This document shows, one piece after another, positions 10,630 through 20,785 of a stretch of DNA of 64,000 nt. Numbering within the stretch: position 1 is the first letter of the stretch; each line of letters opens with the position of its first letter. This DNA is from Podospora pseudoanserina (taxonomy: Eukaryota; Ascomycota; Sordariomycetes; Sordariales; Podosporaceae): assembly GCF_035222485.1 (NCBI RefSeq), contig NW_026946672.1, forward strand, positions 248,001 to 312,000. Direction: 5' to 3'. Under the pieces are notes generated by a model. That model was not told the DNA's origin and searched no databases. It was given only the letters and a program-made list of their open reading frames with translations. Made by a program: the position numbers and the translations under genes.

Positions 10630-11028
10630 ATGGCCATCACCAGCGCCATCACCGACCTCATCTCCTCCTTCCTCGAGCTCTTCTCCTCCCTCTTCCACAC
10701 CGTCTTCGCCATCACCAACTCCTTTGTCTCCGGCATCCTCAGCCTCTTCAACGGCTTCTTCATCTTCATCGGCGACATCTTCAAGGGTGTGTTTGACGTC
10801 GTAGGCGGCGTGGGCAGGTTCCTTGCCGGTAAGTCTCCTTTCTTGTCTTTTCCTCCCGCGCCCATCTGCCCGGTAAGAAAGCTGACGATTTCCTACGCAG
10901 GCAACATTGTCATCCTGGGTATCATCGCTGCTGCTGGGTATGCATATGTCCGCTTTGCTGGTCAGCAGACGGGCCGGTCGGGGCGACCCGTTGCAAATGG
11001 TGTCGGAAAGGGGTTGAAGACGCAGTAA
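10630..11028 (+). CDS. Small amphipathic membrane protein, 108 residues
   Basis: Exons 10630-10828 and 10901-11028 (72-nt intron, GTAAGT donor, TACGCAG acceptor) give 108 residues. The N-terminal two thirds is a chain of Phe/Ile/Leu-rich segments spaced by Ser and Gly (ITDLISSFLELFSSLFHTVF, FNGFFIFIGDIFKGVFDVVGG), without a classic signal peptide. A second hydrophobic helix (NIVILGIIAAAGYAYVRF) crosses the splice junction and is followed by a hydrophilic Gly/Arg tail (TGRSGRPVANGVGKGLKTQ). It looks like a tail-region membrane-associated protein. Similar short orphan proteins occur in Sordariomycetes, but I cannot name a family. The strong TATA box and ACAAAAATGGCC start context suggest good expression. 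Function unknown. Confidence 0.75.
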   Translation: MAITSAITDLISSFLELFSSLFHTVFAITNSFVSGILSLFNGFFIFIGDIFKGVFDVVGGVGRFLAGKSPFLSFPPAPICPVRKLTISYAGNIVILGIIAAAGYAYVRFAGQQTGRSGRPVANGVGKGLKTQ

Positions 11029-11476
11029 AATGTTGGTAACTTCACAGGAATCTTGACGAGACAGGAAGCGAAAGGGGGTTAATGGCAAGGCGGCTCCTTT
11101 GTTTTCGGTGATACCTCATGTACCAATATGATGCTTTTGAACATTAATACCACACATGTTGCATACGGCAAAGGGTAGCTGTATTGTTGCAATAAGACCA
11201 TGAGGATGAAGTTGAAGGATTCTGATGAGCAAATATATATATACAATATCATGCAAACAGTAGAATCACTAACGAAAACAAGCGGAGTATCACAAAGAAA
11301 GGGAAAACAAAAAGCACCCCATCTCCCATACGCCACGCATCTCCTTACACCCACATATACGATCCAGGTGTGCCAAGTCCTGCCTGAACCCCCAGCTGCC
11401 AAAATGCACACAGTCAAAACCTGTATCTCCTCCTCTTCTAACGCTCCTTCGCTATGCATGTCAAGTCATCAATCAC
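11029..11476. other. Intergenic between convergent 3' ends
   Basis: This 448-base stretch separates two convergent genes. It is AT-rich around 11200-11260 (ATATATATAC) and probably holds both polyadenylation regions. No gene is visible. Confidence 0.5.
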
Positions 11477-14400
11477 TCAGTTCTCCAGCTGTGACTCCAC
11501 CGCAGTCTCGTACTCTTCCTCACCCTTACCCTTCTGTACAATTACTGGATATTTAGCCATTCCATCGTCCTCCTTATTCTTGTCCTTCTGGCTCTGCTCT
11601 TCCTCACCGCTCTCGCTGCTGCTCCCACTGCTGCTCTCACTTCCGCTGCTCTTCTTTCCCTTTTTCTTTCTCTTCTCCTTCTTCTTCCTCTTCTCTACCT
11701 CGCTATCGCCTTCATATGCCGCCTCCTCCTTCTCACTCTCTTCGTCCCTGTGAATCTTGGTGCTCCGGGCGCCACCAGCATTGGCCTGGGCGTTATCCAG
11801 ATCGACTCCGCCCTTCTCACCCATACCACCCTCACCAAGCTCACCGCCTTCCATAACCACACGAAGCTCCAGATTTTCATCCTTGGAGTAGACTCTGAGG
11901 CCGACCACGCAAATGGCATTCCATGGATCGGGCTCGTTCTCATCCTCTGTTTCGTCCCGATACTTGCTGACGACGGCTTGACCAGCAGGGGGCGGGGCGG
12001 CCATGCGCGGCTTGCGCGTCATGTCGTCGCTGCTGTAAAGCGCTTCCCAGTCTTCGACCGGGGAGGCGCTCGACTCGCCATCTGAGGTCACGTACATGTT
12101 GGGCGGCTTCTTTTGCTGCACGGGAGGTGGTGGGGAAGGGTTGGAAGTGGCCGGTGACGGGGGAGGGGATCCAGTAGAAGTGGGAGACGAGGCCGCAGCT
12201 GCAGCCTTGTCTTCATCCTTGGGCTTGGCCTTGTCCGTATCAGGGGTGGCAGCATCGCTCTTGGGGGTGAGTTGTGGAGTGCCCGAAGACTCCGAGGTAG
12301 CTGCAGACGGTGTTTCGGCATCTTCATCCTTGGGCTGCTCAGGATTGTCCTCACCCTTGGCTTGATCCTTGTCCTTGGTCTTGTCTTCTGCTTTGTCGTC
12401 AGCCTTGTCTTTTGAAGTCTCGGTGGCCTCCTTCTTCTCGTCAGGCGTCCTCTCGGTCTCGTCCCCAGATAGTCCAGAAGCTTCGTGTTCCGTCTTCTCG
12501 AGAGAAGGAGTCTCAGAGGGAGTGGCGAGCGGGGTGTCTTCACCTTCTTCGTCGGAACTCTTGGCATCATCTACTACTACCGGCGTGCTGTCTTCTCTCT
12601 TGGGCTCCGTCTCGGCCTTGGCTGGATCCTCGGCCGCTTTGTCGGCTTCCTTCTTCTGTGTGTCCCGCCCCTCGATCTTGGAGCCGGGGGTCTTGTCATC
12701 AGACTTTGCATCCTTGGACTCGTCTGTCTTGGGAACATCAGTAGCCCTGGCCTCGACAGGCTTTTCCTCCTTCGGGGCGATGTCAGTCTGAACGCCAGCA
12801 TCCTTGGGCTTCAGCTCCTCTTCCGCGCGCTTCTTAGCCTCACGGGCAGCTTGCTTAGCCTCGAGCTTCTTGTTGTTCTTGCGGCCTTGCTTCTTGGTGA
12901 TCTCCCGGTTAAGGTGACGCTTTTCCCAATTCTTGCGGCGCTCCTTGACACGAGCCTCGCTGGCCTTCTTCTGGTCTGCCTTCTTACGAAGCTTCTTGAC
13001 AGCTTCCAGATGGGCAGCGGCTTTGCTGTGAGCCAGATCATAGGCATAGCCAACCTGGGCGAGCTTCTCATTCTCGACGCGCTTCTTGCACTCGCGCTTG
13101 ACAACCTCCTCAATGCTCAAGGCCTCAGAATCTCGCTCGCCAACGACGCTGATGAACACGCTGTAGTTTCCAGGCAGCATGGACGGGAGTTCAATAGAGA
13201 CAGAACGATCCATGAGATAGTTTCCATGGCTACGGACAATGTAGTCTTCCGGGTCTGGTCGGTCTTGCTCGTGCAGTCGGAATTGCAGGCGGAATGAGTA
13301 CTGGCCATGAAGTCCCTTGAAGTAGCGGTTGTCGAGCTGACTCAGAACAATGACAAGAGGAGACTCCTTTGTCAACTTGATGTGGAACTTTTCGTTGTAC
13401 TGAGGCTTCCACGGCACCTCGACGCCGATCCATCTCTGACAGCAGCGCCAGTCTTTCTCGCGGAACAGGCGAGTCCGGTCGAAATGCTGGTACTTGCGAA
13501 GCAGGTCCTCGTACGAGATCCAGAAGACGCTGTCGCTGCCGAAATGGTGGCCCAGTTCTTCCTGTACCTCGGTGGTCCACTCCTTTGAGCCATCAGACCA
13601 CGCGCCTTCCCAGATACCCTTCTTGGTCTTACCCCAGGGATTTCTGAGTTTGAGAAGGCGAGTACCATTCTTGAGGGTGCGAGCTTCCATCACGACGTAT
13701 GCGTGGCCTTCTGAGATGCCGTCACGATCGCCGTAGCCGCCGTCGAGAAGACCAGTGCTGCAGCCAAAGAGAAACTCCTCGTTGACTCGGCTGAGTTCGT
13801 TCTCCCAGAATCCGTCAAGATCCAAGATGTCAGATGCAAGAAGCTCGGTGGTGACACCTCCCGAGAGGTCTTCCAATCCCTCACCGATCCAGCCACCAGC
13901 CAAGGAGGCGTAATCACCGTGTGCTTTGGCATATGCCTTCTCGATGAGCGGCACCCAGGTTTCGTTCTGATCCTTGCATTGAGCAAAGAACAGGGCTTTT
14001 GAGCCTGTTTGATACGTCTGTCGGTAAACTCTTTCGACGTCCTCGCGGTCAATTTGCTGCAAGAGATCGCGCTGCATGCTAGGAGAGTCCCAGCAAGGCG
14101 ACTTGAGAAAGAGCTTGTCGTCGATGATAGAGTAGATCCACTCGCCATCTGATGGGGTTGTTAGTCAGACTGTAGGGCAGGCCGGACAATCAAGAGCAAA
14201 GAATTTTACCTCTGTAGAAGACAAAGCCGTAGATGCCAATGCGGGTATCGTACTCGACGCAGATGCGCTTGATACCATCCTCCACATTGGCCAGTCCCGA
14301 GAAACTAGCCATCAACCAGCAGTCGCCAAGACTACCCTGCTTGACGTCGTTTCCGCTGAGATTGGCCATGAAGGTCGGCTTCTCGAAGATCTCGTGGACT

Positions 14401-14935
14401 CGCTTGACGGCCTTGGGAACAACGGAGCTGGGGTTGAGCATGGTCGACATGCTGAGGTCGTATTTGGTGCGTCCTAGGGTGTTGAGAGTATGCCCCTTTT
14501 CCATCTTGAGATCCCAGTCCTAATCAAAGATATCAGCATGTGCTATGGCAGATCTGAACAAGGAAGTACACCTACCAGATCCCACCCAGGATCCCGATAT
14601 CGCATATTCACCCTTCGGCATTCTTGGATGATCTTCTGGACTTTCCGCCTACATTCAGAAGCAGCGCGTTCGTACCCAGCACTGAGAAGCTCGTTGGATC
14701 GCTCAGAAATCGACGGAGGGAGAACCGGGTCGAAGGGCAAGACTGCTACCGCCTTGTTGAACCGCTTGTCGCTGAAGCGTTTCCATATCCGGTTGATTCT
14801 CTGCTGAGGAGGCACCTTGCGTTTCTTCTTCTTCTTGTTGGCGTCGTTGGTGGTCGTGGTGGCAGGAACCGTTGCCTTGTGCTTGCGGTAGCTATAGTAG
14901 TCGTCCGTCTCCGAGGAAGACGAGTAGCCATGCAT
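11477..14935 (-). CDS. Calpain-like cysteine protease with long charged C-terminal tail
   Basis: Three exons: 14935-14576, 14519-14210 and 14148-11477 (introns of 56 and 61 nt); 1113 residues. After a basic, Ser-rich N-terminus (KKKKKRK near 60), the C2-family peptidase domain carries the triad Cys187 (QGSLGDCWLM), His372 (SEGHAYVV) and Asn393 (LRNPWG). A calpain beta-sandwich-like region follows (FHIKLTKESPLVIVLSQLDNR, LPGNYSVFISVVG). Then comes a Lys/Glu/Ala-rich probable coiled coil (about residues 570-700) and several hundred residues of Glu/Asp/Lys/Ser/Thr/Pro low complexity ending in SGSESSSGSSSE. The first exon joins as DPGWDLDWDLKMEKG, typical of fungal calpains of this type. It is probably a cytosolic calcium- or stress-responsive protease; PalB-type calpains are differently built, so I do not call it PalB. 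Confidence 0.88.
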
Positions 14936-17024
14936 GATGGGCAGATATGTCGAGGGCGTCGACGGGAGAAACGAAGTGCAAGCCTCGGCCTCTAAAGGGA
15001 GAAAACCTTGAGAGAATGTAGGAGGAGCTTGACAAGGCTCGGAGAGAACCTGTTGCAAGTCCAAGATAGGTAGGTCGTCAATATAACCAACACCGGCCCA
15101 GCCTGGGGGGTTTATAAGACGCAATTAATCTCTGCTTGATAACGAGGTATCCGTCAGCAAGAGGCACAAAAATATCCGATAAGCAATCTTTAAACAAAGA
15201 CTGGCTGATAAAGAGCGGTGCGGCCTGTACCCCTGAGCGGTGGAAGGCCGGCCAGTGCGGTGGCGGCACCAGCCAAAAGGGGGCGTTCTAGATGCGATCG
15301 ACACTCCGGTCCATGGCCGAGATGGGGGAAGCTGAAAGCCAAGGGTTCAATGGAACTCACTGTTGGGACAAAGGATGGGGAGACGGTCTCAAAGGCAAAG
15401 TCTCCGATACCATGGTATTGTTGAGATTGTTCAGACGGAATTCGAGGCGGGCATCCTTCGAGAAGGTCGAGGAGAAGAAGGAATGGGATGAGAGCTCGAC
15501 GGTGTCCAGTATATACCCCTCGGACGCCCTCGACAAGTGAGCAGGCACACGGCAGCCTTGCGTCTGGCTGAAGCAGCGGACACATCCAGATCACGACAAG
15601 TCCCACAGGTACAAGACGAGCCAAGCAAGGGTCTACACCACCACGACCACTCACCGACGGAGCTGCTGTGGGTGAGTAGTGAGGTATCAAAGATGCCGCC
15701 ATTCAGAAGCAGCAATGTGCCCCACCAGAGTGGCCAAGGGTGCCATGGGGTGACTCTGTATGATTTGCCTCTTGACAGGCATTGGTTGGCCATGGGGAAA
15801 AGTGCACTTCCTCCTCCGGGATTCAACAGTCAGGCGCCGCCCGGATGCGTTTCGAGAGGAACACGGAGGGGCGGGTGGGATGTCATGTCGGGTGGCCGAC
15901 ACTGCTGACTGAGGCGGGAATGGTGGCGTTGCCGACTTCTAGGTTGCCCTGCTTCATGAGCACTGCTGCTAGCCGGGCGTGTCGGGGCGAATTCGTGGCC
16001 GGGCCATCCCACCGGGTTCTCGTGTTGTCGACATCCAACTGGACTCGGGATGGAATCAGTTCCTCGGAGGAAGTGTGTGTGAAGGCAAAGACAGGACTCA
16101 ACTGTGAGTGGAACCGAGTCGGAGCTTGGACACTCGAGTTCCAGTGGGATCGAAGTGGATCCTGGAATGGAACCTGGAGCTGCAGGGTGCACGTTCCCCG
16201 CCTGCCTGCCTGCTGCTTTGGTCGTCGCCCACCCCCACAGTTTGCAGGTTGGATTCCCCTCCAGGTTTGTACTACCTCATGGAGATGTTGAACAATGGAA
16301 AGTGACAGAGCTTGAGACGGGACACGAGGTTACCAACAGAGGCCGAGACAGCCAACAAGATCTTGGTGAGTACATCGGTTCATTCTAGAACAATAAGGTG
16401 AGGCGTGTTGTTCTAAAGTTGCCACCGTGAACTCAATAGGAGATGCCTATCCAGGATTGCCCTGTTGCACCCCGCCTCCAGTGGAGCAGAGCCCCGGCAT
16501 TTCGTGATCAACAACCGGCCTTGGGAGCGAGAAATCCATTTTCTGGCCTCCACGTTTCAAAACTCCATGTGGTCACAACCGATAAGAAGGTGCCGCCGCT
16601 GTCTAAAGATGGCCTCCACGATGCCGCTGTGCTGACTCAAACCGTCAAAACAGCATGTACATGGAGATAGTTCAGGGTATGTCGACCTATCGCTTCTATT
16701 TTGGTGGGCGGGGCTTGTGTGCCGAAGGAGGGTGGGAAGAACCCCTCCTTGGGTCTCATGGGCTCTCAGATTTGTGTACACTACAGTCAGTTGCCTTCAA
16801 AAGGCAGCATGGCAGCCACTCCTCAAGATCCCGTTTTTTGATTTAGGGGATCACGAGGCTCTAGGTAGTGTAGGCATCCCAAGCTCATCACCACATCACC
16901 TACTGCGCGTATCAGAAGTATCATCAACACGGCCCGGAATAGCATCGAGTTATAGAATTATCATTCTTAAGCTCCGAGCTTCGCACCGCCGATCGCCATG
17001 GAAGCGAGGTCTTTATGGCCGATC

Positions 17025-17052
17025 AAGGGTCCCTCCCGTGTGGGAGACCCTT
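17025..17052. repeat. Inverted repeat, 11-bp stem with a bulge
   Basis: AAGGGT at 17025-17030 pairs with ACCCTT at 17047-17052, and CTCCC with GGGAG around a GTGT loop, with two unpaired C bases. It lies in a gene-poor region; no role can be inferred. Confidence 0.5.
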
Positions 17053-18084
17053 GGATTCTCCCACACACACACTCCCGTGTGGACTGCGGTCCATATCCAC
17101 CCAACCACTCAGCCTCATGCTCGATGCAGCAGCCCTGATTATCTGCAAGGCGGTACGAGGTGCATCGGGACGGACAAACTCGGCTTCCCGCCGTTTTGTT
17201 AGGTTCCCACGAAACCTGCTCAGGTTGTATGCCGATATCTCCATCCAACAGAAAGTAGTGCTGCCTATACTCTTCCAGCTACTGTCACCTTGGTAACACC
17301 GCGATCCTTATTAACTCGGGTGCAACAGAAGAGGGGACAGCCGGTCGAAGCCGTACAACATCTCACAGCTACCTTGGGTTGTCTCCAGTCTTTGCATCTT
17401 GGGCATCAGGCAGTCAAGAGAGTCACTCTGCATGACGGCCTGTGTTGCTTGAACAATCATACCTCGGGTACCTTATATTGATTCCAACTGGTTGACCTCT
17501 TCGCCGGTCAAGTAAACCACCGGCGTTCGCCATGTTCAGTTTCAGAATTTCTCCGAGTTGACCATGACAAAGGCAACCTACTCTGACCTGTTGCTCGACA
17601 AATCCGCGTGCTGGAGTAGTGCAGGCATCCCAAGCCTGTTAAACACCTGGACATACCTACTCTGAAAGATTCCATCAGGTTGCACACGTACCACTCAAAG
17701 TCCGCATCAAACCCCGATAGATATCAGTCATGAGACAATCGAGAACATGTGAGATCAAATGTCTTGGGCAGGGAGCATCGTGAGACAACCGCATCAACAT
17801 TCAAAATCACATATCGATCCGCGACTTTCGCTCATAACTGTCCTTCGAGTCTGAGTAATTTGTTGTATTGGGAACCGCCCGGAACACCAAGCCATCAGCA
17901 TGGCGATACTCTCCCTGTATGATCGCCCTCAGCAACTCTAGGGGGCTTAAAGGTTAGTGTCATCATGATTACCACGTGATGTTGTGTAATCATGTTGGTC
18001 ATAAAACAAAACAAAACAAAAACAAGAGAAGAGAAGAAAAGAAAAGAACAAGGCGGTTGAAAAACTTATCCAGTGTTTTCTGAC

Positions 18085-18098
18085 CATACCTAGGTATG
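18085..18098. repeat. Perfect 14-bp palindrome CATACCTAGGTATG
   Basis: Each half is the exact reverse complement of the other. Its core, TACCTAGGTA, recurs elsewhere in the window's intergenic DNA (7691-7700 and 38239-38248). Confidence 0.7.
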
Positions 18099-18572
18099 CA
18101 AATTCACCCATAAAGTTGTCAGCTTGTTACGCTGCGAGCACTGCCGGGCGGATAGGTAAGTTTGCTGGCACTGTTGATAGAGGGTGTGGTAAGTAGGTAC
18201 GCAACATGTACGTAACATGATGCAGAGTCACACTCCGTACCTACACCCGTCACATCGGGTCTTTGCTTCAGCCGGGTCATACTGAGATCGTTTCTTCCGA
18301 CATGTCGTGGCTATGCGTGAGGGTTGAATTGTGGTAGTCCCCCACGGTTACAACCTGTGCAATTAGCACAGAACGATACATAGGTAGAGAGAGGAGGGAA
18401 TATATTGAGGAGCCTACGGCACAGATTATGTCTGTTCGGATTCCTGTAAAGCAGTTTTTCAATGGCACTCTTATCCTGATGCCACCGATTGAACTGTCCG
18501 TTTAGCAGTAACGGTACATTCGAAATTATATTTCGTAGTTTTTCAAGTCACGACACTTGAGTTGAGACAGCC

Positions 18573-18779
18573 ATGGACAAAATCAAAGATGACCTATGGG
18601 CTTTGTGCTTTTCAAATTGTCCATTTAACATCACGCACATGGATTGTCGTGGACACATGATTGTGTCCTCTTTGGAACTCGGAATACGCTCATATTCCTG
18701 GCTCAAGCAGAACTATCGTAAATGTCCTACATGTCGCTTGAAATGCATGCAAATTTCAGACTCATGCTATGCCCTATAA
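18573..18779 (+). CDS. Possible RING-like Cys/His-rich small protein or relic, 68 residues
   Basis: The ATG at 18573 has a good context (AGCCATGGAC) and opens a 68-codon frame. It holds LCFSNCPF, MDCRGH and KCPTCRLKC with SYSWLKQN between. The order C-x3-C, C-x2-H and a closing C-P-x-C, with a Trp before it, recalls a RING finger. The middle C-x2-C expected after the His is absent (HMIVSSLELG), so the domain would be incomplete. Codons are unusually A/T-rich for this window. It may be a decayed fragment of a larger RING gene, a real microprotein, or chance. No splice-linked exon was found nearby. Confidence 0.25.
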   Translation: MDKIKDDLWALCFSNCPFNITHMDCRGHMIVSSLELGIRSYSWLKQNYRKCPTCRLKCMQISDSCYAL

Positions 18780-18786
18780 CGCCGTC

Positions 18787-19728
18787 TCACAAATGTACAC
18801 CGCCTCCATGGAGAATTTCATGACCCGCCCCAGAACTCCCCTCCCTAACCCAATCCAACACCCTGCCCCAAACCTCCACTCCATCGTGCTGCCTTTCCAT
18901 ATCCTTCTGGATCTTCCCCAACATCGTCACCCTTTCTTCCTCTTCAGACTCTGACGACCCGGTCTCCCCTTCGCTCACACTGTTTTTCCCAAGGCTATAC
19001 CACCTAACCGCATCCCCCACCCTCAACTTGGCACACCGAGCATCCTTTTCAGGATGACCCTGAAAGGTTAGAATCGCGTTATTCTGGCTGACAAAAGCCT
19101 GGTTGTCAACCAACAATTCGTGAAACCCCTTTGGTGCCGTGCCAAGCGCGCGACGGTGATGCTGCTGAAGACTCAAAACCTTCTTCCCCACCTTTCCATG
19201 CGAGGTGCTGGCCCGGTGCTGCTGTTGATGATGATGGTGATGATCCCTCGAACCAAAAAACTTCTGCCCCAGCGGCGTTAGAGCCGCCTCGGTCACCCCC
19301 AGCTCGGGATGTTCCAGATCAATCACCTCGCCACCAAACAGCATCCCAATCGTCTGGTGTCCCCAGCATATCCCGCAAATTTTCTGCCGCGGGTAGTTCT
19401 TGACCGTGTCAAGAATGAACTTGTGAACCCTCAAGATCCACGCGTGCCTCTTCCTCGGGTCGGCGTTTCCGCCCCCGATTACGATCAAGTCGTAGTTGTC
19501 CCGGCTTAAATCAGGCAGGTCGTTCTCCTGCTTGTAGTTATCGGCCGGGTAGAAAAAAGAGAGTTGAGTGCCCGGGTAGTGGGTGACCTGGGAGAGGGAG
19601 CGAATGTACGAGTCCCTAATCTCGTGGATGAAGGGTGAACGGTATGAGTTGAGCAGGATGGCGAGTTTGAGAGGCCTGCTGTGGGGTGCCGTCTTCACGA
19701 TAGAATGGGGGGATTCTAGAATAGTCAT
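18787..19728 (-). CDS. Class I glutamine amidotransferase-like protein
   Basis: Single exon, 313 residues. The catalytic triad is visible: nucleophile Cys121 in GICWGHQ, then His225 and Glu227 in FQGHPE. An upstream strand LIVIGGGNAD and LFGGEVIDLEHPELG match stand-alone GATase1 domains similar to yeast GMP-synthase-like amidotransferases. A His/Gln run (residues 163-171, HHHHHQQQH) is inserted before the second half. The C-terminal 80 residues are Glu/Ser-rich, then helical. The substrate is unknown; such proteins hydrolyse gamma-glutamyl bonds in the cytosol. The gene is next to the small RING-like frame, tail to tail with 7 bases between. Confidence 0.85.
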   Translation of the reverse strand: MTILESPHSIVKTAPHSRPLKLAILLNSYRSPFIHEIRDSYIRSLSQVTHYPGTQLSFFYPADNYKQENDLPDLSRDNYDLIVIGGGNADPRKRHAWILRVHKFILDTVKNYPRQKICGICWGHQTIGMLFGGEVIDLEHPELGVTEAALTPLGQKFFGSRDHHHHHQQQHRASTSHGKVGKKVLSLQQHHRRALGTAPKGFHELLVDNQAFVSQNNAILTFQGHPEKDARCAKLRVGDAVRWYSLGKNSVSEGETGSSESEEEERVTMLGKIQKDMERQHDGVEVWGRVLDWVREGSSGAGHEILHGGGVHL

Positions 19729-20785
19729 GTTGAATAAATTTGGAATTGATGAGTTGTGTTATTGGATCATGAATAACATGTAACACACACACACACACAT
19801 ACCCGCGGGGTTGAACCTTGGGTGTTTTGACGTGTGTGGTGTTGCGAGTTGAGAGAGCGACTCTTTTGGGAGAAGAAAACAAGAGCCGAAAGAGAAATCA
19901 ACCCCAGAAACAGTGGGGATTTGCTGCTTATATATGCATTTATTCTCGAATTCCAACACCTGCCGAGAAGGCGTTTGACAAGGGGGTGCACGGTTGGAAT
20001 CGTGGATGGTTGAAGCTCAGGGGTGGTGGTGGTATTATTAGTGCGTCAGCTGATCACCCATATGGGGACCAACCACCTGGCGCACCCGACGACACCATCT
20101 TCGAAACTCATGACATCACTGCTCCAGTTTCTCTCAATGATAAAGAGGTGATGGGACGGGCCTACATCATCAAACAATGCCTTGTTGCTCTTGACCATGT
20201 GGTTCTCTTCTTTGTTTTCTGCCCTTCCGCCCAGACTCTAGAAAAACAGGGCCAACGGTTGAACTCCACTGGCGGACAAGGTACCGCTAGACATCACTTC
20301 AAAATTGATGCTTCCCAAACACATGGAGGGCCGAACGTTACCCGACCCGAGGAATGCAACGCCAGGAAGAACGGATGAGGCCCGTACGGATGGCATGTCA
20401 AGAAGTGCATTTTCATATCACGGGACAAATAGCGAGGCCGCCACAGAAGTGATAGGTCGATCAATATGCATGTTCAGCTTCTCTGCGTCGGACGAAGTTG
20501 TTCCAATCGCGATGCGCACCTTCAGCGCAAGCCACGAACCAATATCACGCTCACACTATTGTCACCAAAACAGCACTTTGAAAAGTACTTCATACCAGGC
20601 TTGTATTTCTGGGGTTGGGGGTATTGGACCATATGAATCAAGCTTGTATTTACCCCAAGCTAGCTAAGACGCCATCCCATTTTGGCTGCCATGCATGCAG
20701 TGCACCCGACCCGAAACCCGAATGTCAAACCCAAATCAAAGACCCTTATGACTCCCCATTGAACAAGCTCCAGTTAACGAGACCT
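19729..20785. other. Intergenic with a CA microsatellite
   Basis: This region is the promoter of the amidotransferase gene and the 3' flank of the S7 gene. A CA repeat occupies 19783-19799. Long frames such as 19818-20378 lack motifs and normal codon patterns. Confidence 0.5.
19783..19799. repeat. Dinucleotide microsatellite (AC)8
   Basis: Seventeen bases of uninterrupted alternating A and C, 55 bases upstream of the amidotransferase start codon. Confidence 0.9.

Larger units (their letters stand above)
14936..18572. other. Gene-poor region
   Basis: About 3.6 kb with no convincing gene. Many overlapping open frames on both strands reflect even base composition, not coding; none has a splice pattern or recognisable motif. 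Two near-copies of a 14-base phrase (GTGYAGGCATCCCAAG) occur at about 16868 and 17611. A stem-loop lies at 17025-17052, a purine-rich tract at 18003-18050 and the perfect palindrome CATACCTAGGTATG at 18085-18098. Lower GC content from about 17.8 kb to 18.7 kb sets the right part off from its surroundings. Confidence 0.5.

Noticed and set aside
15190-17481. Several 60-170 codon frames on both strands
   Set aside because: They overlap each other, begin mostly at non-ATG codons and show no motif or splice pattern.
17480-17640. Protein-like minus-strand phrases such as WRTPVVYLTGEEVNQLE
   Set aside because: The phrase is short, flanked by stops and unmatched to a family; it may be a relic but cannot be supported.
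19818-20378. 186-codon plus-strand frame
   Set aside because: Lies in the amidotransferase promoter, contains a translated microsatellite flank and has no domain character.
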